DNA from: an uncultured Lachnospiraceae bacterium
GTDB lineage: Bacteria; Bacillota; Clostridia; Lachnospirales; Lachnospiraceae
Assembly: GCA_946533525.1 (NCBI GenBank)
Contig: CAMNBW010000126.1
Span: 1-5,450 of the forward strand
Length of the DNA stretch: 5,450 bases
Reading direction: 5' to 3'
Every line of letters begins with the position of its first letter. Positions within the stretch are counted from its first letter, which is position 1. The position numbers were made by a program, and so were the translations under genes. Shown in pieces: positions 1-5,450 of this stretch. The notes beneath the pieces were generated by a model. That model was not told the DNA's origin, searched no databases, and saw only the letters and a program-made list of their open reading frames with translations.

Positions 1-35
1 AGCAAAAGCCTTAGCCACCTTTAATAATTCTCCGA

Positions 36-70
36 TATATATATTAAAGTTGCTATCATCTATATATATT
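36..70. repeat. Paired AT-rich 10-mer around the promoter
   Basis: The 10-mer TATATATATT occurs at 36-45 and again, identically, at 61-70, with a 25-bp step. The second copy runs into the extended -10 box of the promoter for the EAL gene, and the first lies just upstream of the -35 box, where an UP element would sit. The repetition is seen directly. A role in polymerase or regulator binding is inference, since simple AT repeats are common in such intergenic DNA. Confidence 0.35.
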
Positions 71-79
71 TGTTATAAT
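50..79 (+). promoter_or_regulatory. Vegetative-type promoter for the EAL gene
   Basis: A perfect -10 box TATAAT lies at 74-79 and is preceded by TGT at 71-73, giving a full extended -10 (TGTTATAAT). A -35-like TTGCTA (4 of 6 matches to TTGACA) lies at 50-55, with an 18-bp spacer. Transcription would start near 86, leaving a leader of about 29 nt before the ATG at 115. The extended -10 and AT-rich upstream DNA make this a good sigma-A type promoter. The same 14-base block ATATTTGTTATAAT (66-79) recurs in the opposing operon promoter. Confidence 0.75.
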
Positions 80-97
80 TAAGATGTGTATTTTTTT

Positions 98-102
98 GGA
101 GA
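98..102 (+). promoter_or_regulatory. Ribosome-binding site of the EAL gene
   Basis: GGAGA follows a run of seven T and lies 12 nt before the ATG at 115, slightly far for an optimal Shine-Dalgarno site. It is the only good match in the short leader and supports the ATG at 115 as the start. The spacer between it and the ATG contains overlapping 6-bp palindromes (GAATTC, TCCGGA, GGATCC). Confidence 0.55.
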
Positions 103-114
103 ATTCCGGATCCT

Positions 115-2043
115 ATGAGCGAGGCCGTTATTAGTTATTATAATAATTTTACTCCGGTTGGAGACATCCTTGTGATCGCGTGCTGCCTGGTATTTGCGAT
201 ACTCTTTCGTACGGCCTATATAAACCGTTCCAAGAGCTTCCTGATCTTCAGAAATACACTCATCCTGCTGGCCATAGCCGCAGTATCCGACATCTGTTAC
301 CATAGCTTTTCGGTATCCGAGCTATCCCCTGCCGCCACCCCCCCAGTTCCTGCAATTTACATTTCAAGGCTTATATTTCACCTTAGCGTATTCGGCATAT
401 TTGCGGGCTATATTCACTATACCAAGGAGCTGCTGCATCTTAACAAAAAGGCTGACAGGCTCTACCTTTCTTTGGCTGCAGCCGGGCTCGTCATCATTTT
501 TTTATACGATACCCTCGGAACTGTCCTTCACCTGGGCAGCTATGTGGATGAGATAGGTAAAATTCATTTCGGTTTTAACATATTCCCGATATTCTACATC
601 TTATATCTTTCATTAATCTTCTATATGATCTTCAGGTACAGGACAAGGATATACAAGCAGATAATTGTCGGAGTTCTCCTGACCTGCATCGTATCCCTCG
701 TATTAATGGCGATACAGGGCATTTTGGGTCAATATTCCTTAACAGTAGCCAGCTTTTTGTTCCCGGCCTTTGCGATTTTGTATCTCATTCATTCAAATCC
801 CTATGACACAGAGATCGGTGCCGTCAATATCACGGCCTTTGAAGATCTTATAAACTACAGCTACTGTCACAGGGACATACTGCTGATAATGAGCCTATAT
901 ATGCATGACTTTGATGAAAAAGGCACAAAATTTCCTCAGGATATGCAGAATACCATAAGGTATTACAATCACCACTTTTTCAAGGGTGCCCTTTTATTCC
1001 AGATTTCGGGCGGTCACATTATCCTGGTGGCTGACATCGCCAAAAATCCCGACTATGAACGGCGTCTTAAGGAAATGACCGCAGACTTTGCACTCCAGCA
1101 TACTAAATTCAGATACGACTATAAGGCCGTCTTTTTAAAGACCCTCGATGAGATCAGCGTGAATAACGACTATATCGGCCTTATCCACTATCTCGAAGAA
1201 AATATGAATGAGCAGGAGTTTAAACTCGTCAATGAAAAGGATATTGAAAACTATCGCAGGCAGCGCTATATAATAAGCCAGCTTGAGGACATCAACACCA
1301 AAATGGATCTTGACGACCCCCGTGTAGAGGTCTTCTGTCAGCCTGTCCTCAATATAGCCGCCGGAAGATATGACACAGCCGAGGCCCTCATGCGTCTCAG
1401 ACTGGAGAAGACCGGAATGGTCTTCCCCGACCAGTTCATACCGATTGCCGAGAAATATAATTATATCCACTGCCTGAGCCTTATAATCTTAAACAAGACC
1501 TGCCTTCAGATAAAGAAGATGCTTGAAGAAGGCTATATAATTAAGCGCATATCGGTGAACTTCTCCATGATAGATGTGCGTGAGCCGGATTTCTGCCAGA
1601 GCGTCAATAAAATAGTTCAGGAAAGCGGGATACCCTTTGAAAAGATCGCCATCGAGCTTACCGAGAGCCAGAGCGAGAAGGACTTTATGATCGTCAAGGA
1701 AAAGATAAATGAGCTCAAAGACAGCGGGATAAAATTCTATCTCGACGACTTCGGCACCGGCTATTCCAATTTTGACCGTATAATAGAGCTGCCCTTCGAT
1801 ATTATCAAGTTCGACCGCTCCCTGGTATTGGCCAGCAGTTCGGATGCAAAGTCAGAAACCATGGTTTCCTATCTTGCCCATATGTTCAGCGATATGAATT
1901 ATTCCGTTTTGTATGAGGGTATAGAAAATGAGCAGGACGAGGATATGTGCATAAATATGTGTGCCCGCTATCTGCAGGGCTATAAATACTCCAAGCCCAT
2001 TCCAATCGCCGCCCTGACTGACTTTTTTGAAAAGAAGGCGTAA
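115..2043 (+). CDS. Membrane EAL-domain c-di-GMP phosphodiesterase with degenerate GGDEF
   Basis: This is a 642-residue membrane protein predicted to hydrolyse c-di-GMP to pGpG at the inner face of the membrane. Seven hydrophobic segments lie at about 17-36, 42-62, 81-101, 116-136, 152-173, 183-203 and 208-227, a 7TM-like sensor region with no family I can name. Residues about 250-345 look like a GGDEF domain that has lost its signature: SGGHII stands at 298-303 where RxGGDEF would be, and DFDEKG replaces the metal-binding DxDxFK, so no cyclase activity is expected. The EAL domain covers about 390-642 and keeps the key residues: E423 in EALMRL, N482 in VNFS, E514 in ELTES, D544 and D545 in DDFGTGYS, K565 in IKFD, E601 in EGIE and Q621 in QGY. 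It is therefore likely active; the degenerate GGDEF may bind GTP or act structurally. The gene has its own promoter and converges on the cyclase operon. The domain call is firm; the signal sensed is unknown. Confidence 0.93.
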   Translation: MSEAVISYYNNFTPVGDILVIACCLVFAILFRTAYINRSKSFLIFRNTLILLAIAAVSDICYHSFSVSELSPAATPPVPAIYISRLIFHLSVFGIFAGYIHYTKELLHLNKKADRLYLSLAAAGLVIIFLYDTLGTVLHLGSYVDEIGKIHFGFNIFPIFYILYLSLIFYMIFRYRTRIYKQIIVGVLLTCIVSLVLMAIQGILGQYSLTVASFLFPAFAILYLIHSNPYDTEIGAVNITAFEDLINYSYCHRDILLIMSLYMHDFDEKGTKFPQDMQNTIRYYNHHFFKGALLFQISGGHIILVADIAKNPDYERRLKEMTADFALQHTKFRYDYKAVFLKTLDEISVNNDYIGLIHYLEENMNEQEFKLVNEKDIENYRRQRYIISQLEDINTKMDLDDPRVEVFCQPVLNIAAGRYDTAEALMRLRLEKTGMVFPDQFIPIAEKYNYIHCLSLIILNKTCLQIKKMLEEGYIIKRISVNFSMIDVREPDFCQSVNKIVQESGIPFEKIAIELTESQSEKDFMIVKEKINELKDSGIKFYLDDFGTGYSNFDRIIELPFDIIKFDRSLVLASSSDAKSETMVSYLAHMFSDMNYSVLYEGIENEQDEDMCINMCARYLQGYKYSKPIPIAALTDFFEKKA

Positions 2044-2121
2044 CTGTTAAGATTACTTACAAGGAGTTTTCACGCTTCCACTCCGTCCCCAAATCTGAAC
2101 TTCGATCCGTCGTCACTATTT

Positions 2122-3366
2122 CTATTTCGATGAAAGCATTTCTTCCAGCTTAGCCTGGGCATCCGCAAGACCCTGATCCATACTTTTATCGCCCTTCATG
2201 ATGTTTTCCATCTCTGCCCCGAGTATGGTGTAGAAATCCGACCACTCCTCCATAATAGGCCTGTAGACTCCGCCCTCCAGTGCTTTGCAGACCACCTCAT
2301 ACTGAGGGAACTCCTCGAGTATCTCCCTGTCGCGGAGGGAGGAATATCTGCAGGGAACCCCGCCTGCAGCAACCGTGCTCTTTTGAACCTCCGGATCCAT
2401 CAAATGCTCTAAAAGCTTCTCCGCCAGCTCCTTATTTTTGCTGTTTGCAGGGATGCCTATTGTCCATACACCGTAAACATTGGCATTAAAGGCCGGGGAA
2501 TCCGCCGTTACCTTACCCGATATGGCGCTGTAATCGGCAGAGGATTTTTTATTCGGGGTATACCAGCCCGGCCAGCCGACTCCCATTGCCGCCGCCCCGT
2601 TTGCAATGGCCATTACAAGGTCGTCTCTTGGGGCCGCATCTCCGCTGGAGGCAATTCCCATATAGAAGCTTAGAGCCTGCCTGAATTCCGGTGTATCTAC
2701 CGTGGGCCTATTGTTCTCGTCCACGACCCAGCCCCCATAGGAGAGCAGGAAGGGCAAAAAATCCACCACGTAATTATTTGCCGAATCCCCCCGGTACATG
2801 AAACCGATATTGCCATAGCCTTTCGCGTAGTCACAGATATTTTTAATGTCCTCAAGCGAATCTATGGTCTTTCCGTCCTTATATCCCGCTCCCTCCACGA
2901 TGGCCTTATTATAAAGAAGTACCGTAACATTGCCGTAATACGGGGCAAGGTAGATATCTCCGTCGCTATAGCAGATTTCGGTGGTCGCCGGAATTATATC
3001 CTCATCCAGCTCATAGCCCAGGCTGCTCAAATTTGCCAGCACTCCCTTAGCAGTATATTCAGCCATCCAGGAGCCGTCCACCATGCAAAGGTCATAGGCT
3101 CCCTCTGGCTTTGCTGCGTCCTCCACAACGCCGGAATGCAGCTCGTCCTCCTCCATTTCCAGAACCTCGCAGTAGACATTGTTGGCTTCCTCAAATTCAT
3201 ACAGGCAGCTCTGGATAACATCCGAGTACGTACCCGAGCGCAAGGCAAGGGTGAGTATCACAGTGTTTTCATCTATTTCCTTTTTGGGTCGTTTTGCAGA
3301 GCCTCCGCAGGCGGCCAGGCTCAATACCATTACCGCTGCGAGAATTACGGATATTGCCTTCTTCAT
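2122..3366 (-). CDS. Lipoprotein extracellular solute-binding protein, ABC family 1
   Basis: This is a 414-residue lipoprotein predicted to be secreted and anchored on the outer side of the membrane. The N-terminus has two Lys, a hydrophobic stretch (4-16) and the lipobox LAAC with Cys20 as the lipidation site, then a polar linker. The rest matches the MalE/UgpB-type solute-binding fold (family 1): YDLCMVDGSW at 91-100, LLYNKAI at 150-156, GGWVVDENNRPTVDTPEF at 211-228, GAAAMGVGWPGW at 257-268, and the C-terminal segment with NKELAEKLLEHLMDPEVQ (311-328), then GVPCR and YRP. Length is normal for the family. The ligand is probably a sugar or glycoside but cannot be read from the sequence. No permease or ATPase gene accompanies it here. 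Its ATG overlaps the stop of the upstream HD-GYP-like gene (ATGA, 3363-3366). The Shine-Dalgarno AAGGA at 3379-3383, inside that gene, is about 12 nt away, so coupled translation is likely. It may act as a ligand sensor for the operon rather than a transporter part; this is inference. Confidence 0.9.
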   Translation of the reverse strand: MKKAISVILAAVMVLSLAACGGSAKRPKKEIDENTVILTLALRSGTYSDVIQSCLYEFEEANNVYCEVLEMEEDELHSGVVEDAAKPEGAYDLCMVDGSWMAEYTAKGVLANLSSLGYELDEDIIPATTEICYSDGDIYLAPYYGNVTVLLYNKAIVEGAGYKDGKTIDSLEDIKNICDYAKGYGNIGFMYRGDSANNYVVDFLPFLLSYGGWVVDENNRPTVDTPEFRQALSFYMGIASSGDAAPRDDLVMAIANGAAAMGVGWPGWYTPNKKSSADYSAISGKVTADSPAFNANVYGVWTIGIPANSKNKELAEKLLEHLMDPEVQKSTVAAGGVPCRYSSLRDREILEEFPQYEVVCKALEGGVYRPIMEEWSDFYTILGAEMENIMKGDKSMDQGLADAQAKLEEMLSSK

Positions 3367-4076
3367 ACCTTTGTCTCATCCTTGATTTTCTTGATTCTAT
3401 GATGAACATCCTCCAGACATTTATCTATATTTATAAGCGGTATCTGACAGAATATATCCACAAGCTCTGCGTCAAGCTGTGAACCGGAGGACAGTCTCAG
3501 CTCCGTTATCGCATCCTCATAGGCCATAGGGGGCTTGTAGGCCCTGACCATGGTTATCGCGGAGAAGGTATCGGTTATGGCTATCATTCTGGATGCAAGT
3601 GGAATCTCGTTTCCCTTAAGTCCGTGGTAGCCTTTTCCATCCACCCTCTCATGATGGTAAAGTATCCACCTGGAAATATTGTCGAAGCCTCGTATCGTAC
3701 CTAAGATCCTCAGGCCTATCTCGGGATGACTCCTGACAAGCGCCCATTCCTCACTCTTAAGCTTTCCCTTCCTGCCCAAAATATCCCTCGGAATGCCAAG
3801 CTTTCCTATATCGATGAGGAGCGATGCGTATTCCAGCTCCTCTCTGTTTAGCTTAAGCCGCATATTGACCGGAAGAAAATCATAGAACACCATGGTAAGG
3901 TTATGGACATGCAGAGAATGTCCGTCTAGGATGGGGTCTCCGGCTTCAATTATCCCCACAAGGGTTAAAAGCAGCTCGATATTTCTCGCTTTATCCTTCC
4001 TGTAAACTCTTAGCGCCCATATTGCAGCACACAGGAGCACCACGATCAGGAAAATGAGTATATATTGAAATTCCAT
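3363..4076 (-). CDS. Membrane-anchored degenerate HD-GYP-like protein
   Basis: This 237-residue protein has one N-terminal membrane helix (about 4-24) with almost nothing outside, followed by a cytoplasmic HD-GYP-type domain (about 33-210). HD-GYP proteins hydrolyse c-di-GMP with a two- or three-metal centre. Retained hallmarks are E44, D47 and H53 in the leading EAGDP...GHS segment, D89, K92, H117 in SHPEIG, H141-H142-E143, D146-G147-K148-G149-Y150, D169 in ITDTF, and the SGSQLD element near 197-202. Two signature positions differ: the HD pair reads Ile88-Asp89 (LLIDIGK instead of LLHDIGK), which removes a metal ligand, and GYP reads GYH with His151. The usual Arg after GHSx is His56. The domain may be a c-di-GMP binding effector or an enzyme with altered metal use. 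It is the second gene of the operon, 29 bp after the cyclase gene, with AAGGAG 9 nt before its ATG, and it overlaps the solute-binding gene by 4 bp. The fold is confident, the activity is not. Confidence 0.87.
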   Translation of the reverse strand: MEFQYILIFLIVVLLCAAIWALRVYRKDKARNIELLLTLVGIIEAGDPILDGHSLHVHNLTMVFYDFLPVNMRLKLNREELEYASLLIDIGKLGIPRDILGRKGKLKSEEWALVRSHPEIGLRILGTIRGFDNISRWILYHHERVDGKGYHGLKGNEIPLASRMIAITDTFSAITMVRAYKPPMAYEDAITELRLSSGSQLDAELVDIFCQIPLINIDKCLEDVHHRIKKIKDETKV

Positions 4077-4085
4077 TAATACGAT

Positions 4086-4091
4086 CTCCTT
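4086..4091 (-). promoter_or_regulatory. Ribosome-binding site of the HD-GYP-like gene
   Basis: On the minus strand this reads AAGGAG, with a 9-nt spacer to the ATG at 4074-4076. It lies in the 29-bp gap after the stop of the cyclase gene. It fixes the start at 4076, which places the hydrophobic helix at the very N-terminus. No promoter is apparent in such a short gap, which supports cotranscription with the cyclase gene. Confidence 0.75.
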
Positions 4092-4105
4092 TTGTTCAGA
4101 TGCTC

Positions 4106-5251
4106 TTATTTGCTGAAATGAATCTGGTTCTTGCCGGCGCGCTTGGACTCGTAGAGCGCTTCATCAGCCCTGCGGTAAGCATCGTCAATATCCATGTCCT
4201 GCTCCAGGATCTCCGTAATTCCGATGGACGCATGTATGCCCTTGAGTTCTCCATAGTCGACCTGATTTAGCTTCTTTAACATCTCCTGCATCAGGGTCAG
4301 TATCTCTTCCTTCTTACTCTTACCCCTTATAAAAACAATGAACTCGTCTCCGCCAAGCCTTCCGGCAAAGCTCAGGCCATTGCGGACTGCCCTCTCCTGA
4401 AAGGACCATTTCTCCTTAAGGTCGATCTCCATCACTTCCGTAATGGTATTTCCCGCTATCTGAATTGCTTTATCTCCCATCTGGTGCCCGAGCTTATCGT
4501 TGATCTGCTTGAATTCGTCCAGATCCAAAAGGCAAAGGGCCATATATTCATTATGATAGCCTCTTAGAACACTGCCGACCATCGCAAAAAATCTGCCTCT
4601 GTTTAAAAGAGAGGTCAGGGCATCAAAGCTCGACTTGATCTCCAGCTCCCGCTGTATCTGTACATTTTTCTGGTGTGTTATGAACTGCTGCATTCTTGTC
4701 CTCTGAAATGCGAAATGCAGCGTGACGGCAAGACTTAAGCATAACAGAGAATTATAGGTATCCTGAAAGGCTATGGTCATTGCCTTTTGAGTATAGGAGG
4801 CGATAAGAAAGGCCGCTGTAAACACCACAAGGGCGATGGTCATTCGCGCCATAGTATCGATGTAGGAGATAGCGATGACCACTATAAGAACAATAAAAAA
4901 TGTGGCCGCCATATAGGGCTGGGCTACGGATGCCAGAATTCCGTAGATCATTACGATACACATATTGATGTAGATTATCGGCAGGGAATACTTCTGGACA
5001 GATTTTCTAAAGACAAACATCATTACCTCAAAGAGGACCGATATGCCTAAGAATACTGCATAAAACGGCGTCATGCTGCTTCGAACGCCGAAGATACTCA
5101 TAATTGAAAAAACAAGAAAAAAGATATTTACGATAAGGAACCATCTGTTTAAAATGGCAACATGCCTGAGGTTCGTCTGCCTTATCATATCTATACAATC
5201 ATTATAATTATCCTTATAATACCCGTACAGGTTCGCAAATTTCAGTCTCAT
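4106..5251 (-). CDS. Membrane GGDEF diguanylate cyclase lacking the I-site
   Basis: This 381-residue protein is predicted to make c-di-GMP from two GTP at the cytoplasmic face of the membrane. Residues 1-35 are polar. Six hydrophobic helices follow at about 36-55, 62-82, 91-110, 115-132, 136-153 and 167-183, then a helical linker with coiled-coil character (184-207) and a C-terminal GGDEF domain (about 208-381). The domain is intact: DALTSLLNR at 210-218, metal-binding D243 in LLDLDEFK, N251 and D260 of the GTP site (IND, GHQMGD), GGDEF at 300-304, and the closing ADEALYESKRAGKNQI. The RxxD inhibitory site expected at 291-294 reads N-G-L-S, so feedback inhibition by product through the primary I-site is probably absent. 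The segment between the DxDxF and GGDEF motifs is somewhat long (about 273-295). The membrane region has no named sensor family I recognise and has only short outer loops. It is the first gene of the operon, with its own promoter and a strong GGAGG. Confidence 0.94.
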   Translation of the reverse strand: MRLKFANLYGYYKDNYNDCIDMIRQTNLRHVAILNRWFLIVNIFFLVFSIMSIFGVRSSMTPFYAVFLGISVLFEVMMFVFRKSVQKYSLPIIYINMCIVMIYGILASVAQPYMAATFFIVLIVVIAISYIDTMARMTIALVVFTAAFLIASYTQKAMTIAFQDTYNSLLCLSLAVTLHFAFQRTRMQQFITHQKNVQIQRELEIKSSFDALTSLLNRGRFFAMVGSVLRGYHNEYMALCLLDLDEFKQINDKLGHQMGDKAIQIAGNTITEVMEIDLKEKWSFQERAVRNGLSFAGRLGGDEFIVFIRGKSKKEEILTLMQEMLKKLNQVDYGELKGIHASIGITEILEQDMDIDDAYRRADEALYESKRAGKNQIHFSK

Positions 5252-5255
5252 AATC

Positions 5256-5268
5256 TATCCTCCGGATA
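5256..5268 (-). promoter_or_regulatory. Ribosome-binding site of the cyclase gene inside a short inverted repeat
   Basis: On the minus strand GGAGG (5259-5263) lies 7 nt before the ATG at 5249-5251, an excellent Shine-Dalgarno match that fixes the start at 5251. It is embedded in the inverted repeat TATCC-GGA-GGATA (5-bp stem, 3-nt loop, 5256-5268), so half of the site would be paired. The stem is short and probably weak; a role in controlling translation is inference. Confidence 0.7.
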
Positions 5269-5294
5269 AACAGGCGGAACACTCTTAGGGTATG

Positions 5295-5323
5295 ATTATA
5301 ACAAATATTTAGACAAAAGTCAT
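5295..5323 (-). promoter_or_regulatory. Vegetative-type promoter of the cyclase/HD-GYP-like/solute-binding operon
   Basis: On the minus strand a perfect TATAAT (5295-5300) is preceded by TGT (5301-5303), forming an extended -10. A -35-like ATGACT (5318-5323, 4 of 6 with the TGAC core) is spaced 17 bp away. The start would be near 5288, giving a leader of about 37 nt that carries the GGAGG site. No terminator or second promoter is visible between the three downstream genes. The block ATATTTGTTATAAT is identical to that of the EAL gene promoter. Confidence 0.75.
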
Positions 5324-5357
5324 TATCTATCAAGCTACCTTATAACAGGTTTCGTTA

Positions 5358-5405
5358 CAATTCAGTGGTCAGCCGGACCGATGCCCTGAATTGCAGAAAA
5401 TTCTG
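5358..5405. other. Nested inverted repeats in the right intergenic region
   Basis: CAATTCAG (5358-5365) and CTGAATTG (5386-5393) form a perfect 8-bp inverted repeat around a 20-nt centre. That centre itself contains GGTC-AGCCG-GACC (5367-5379). Immediately after, CAGAA (5394-5398) and TTCTG (5401-5405) can pair, and the 8-bp palindrome GTACGTAC follows at 5406-5413. The region lies upstream of the operon promoter, so it is not in that operon's leader. It could be the 3' end of a transcript from either side, a small RNA ending at the hairpin at 5428-5450, a regulator binding site, or a dispersed repeat. It matches no riboswitch I recognise, including the c-di-GMP GEMM class. Confidence 0.5.
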
Positions 5406-5427
5406 GTACGTACTCAGCAGCAAGAGC

Positions 5428-5450
5428 AAAACATGCCAGTGGCATGTTTT
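5428..5450. terminator. Perfect A/T-flanked hairpin, probable bidirectional terminator
   Basis: AAAACATGCC (5428-5437) and GGCATGTTTT (5441-5450) are exact reverse complements around the 3-nt loop AGT, giving a 10-bp stem with a GC-rich inner part and an A run on one side and T run on the other. This is the form of an intrinsic terminator able to work in either direction. It may end a leftward gene lying beyond the window, which would insulate the operon promoter, or a rightward transcript from about 5340. The window ends at the last T, so the tail on the right cannot be judged. Confidence 0.7.

Noticed and set aside
1135..1470. 111-residue open frame on the minus strand inside the EAL gene
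   Set aside because: It is antisense to the conserved EAL domain, has no ribosome-binding site of note and resembles no protein family.
2061..2066. AAGGAG on the plus strand after the EAL gene stop
   Set aside because: No start codon follows at a usable distance and the downstream DNA is the antisense of the solute-binding gene.
2044..2121. Possible terminator between the convergent genes (GGAGT 2063-2067 with ACTCC 2080-2084)
   Set aside because: Only 5 bp with a 12-nt loop and no T run on either strand; too weak to call. No other good hairpin was seen in the 78-bp gap.
4787..5050. 87-residue open frame on the plus strand opposite the cyclase membrane region
   Set aside because: The His/Asp/Lys-rich product is what results from reading the antisense of membrane-helix codons; no independent support.
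5310..5346. Rightward promoter TAGACA (5310-5315) with TATAAC (5341-5346) for a small RNA
   Set aside because: The spacer would be 25 bp, far outside the usable range.
5346..5450. Open frame running off the right edge on the plus strand
   Set aside because: No ATG with a ribosome-binding site near its beginning, and it runs through a perfect terminator-like palindrome; chance openness over 105 bases is not unusual.
5252..5450. c-di-GMP (GEMM) riboswitch in front of the cyclase operon
   Set aside because: The leader from the predicted start is only about 37 nt, and none of the conserved GEMM segments were recognised on either strand.

Overview
The window is a compact locus built around cyclic di-GMP signalling. 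It looks like a Bacillota (Firmicutes) genome, most likely a Lachnospiraceae-type clostridium such as Butyrivibrio or a relative. That inference rests on the short Lys-Lys lipoprotein signal with an LAAC lipobox, strong GGAGG/AAGGAG ribosome-binding sites, perfect extended -10 promoters, AT-rich intergenic DNA, and an architecture of several membrane helices followed by GGDEF or EAL domains. No sequence here fixes the genus.

Layout. Positions 1-114 hold an AT-rich promoter region with an extended -10 box and a ribosome-binding site. Positions 115-2043 (+) encode a seven-helix membrane protein with a degenerate GGDEF domain and an apparently intact EAL (c-di-GMP phosphodiesterase) domain. A 78-bp convergent gap (2044-2121) shows no convincing terminator. 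On the minus strand, three genes run right to left as an apparent operon: a six-helix GGDEF diguanylate cyclase (5251-4106); after a 29-bp gap, a single-helix HD-GYP-like protein (4076-3363); and, through a 4-bp ATGA overlap, a lipoprotein solute-binding protein of ABC family 1 (3366-2122). The operon promoter is at about 5295-5323. The right end (5340-5450) holds nested inverted repeats and a perfect terminator-like hairpin at the window edge; no convincing gene was seen there.

How the genes may work together. One cyclase would make c-di-GMP and the divergently oriented, convergently transcribed EAL protein would degrade it. The HD-GYP-like protein has lost one metal ligand (the His of the HD pair is Ile) and the Pro of GYP (now His), so it may be a c-di-GMP effector or a weakened enzyme. 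The solute-binding protein has no ABC permease or ATPase beside it in this window and is translationally coupled to the HD-GYP-like gene, which suggests that it may deliver a nutrient signal to the c-di-GMP module. The two promoters, one at each end and pointing inward, share an identical 14-base block (ATATTTGTTATAAT), which fits coordinated expression of the synthesising and degrading arms. The functional links are inference; the domains and motifs are read directly from the sequence.
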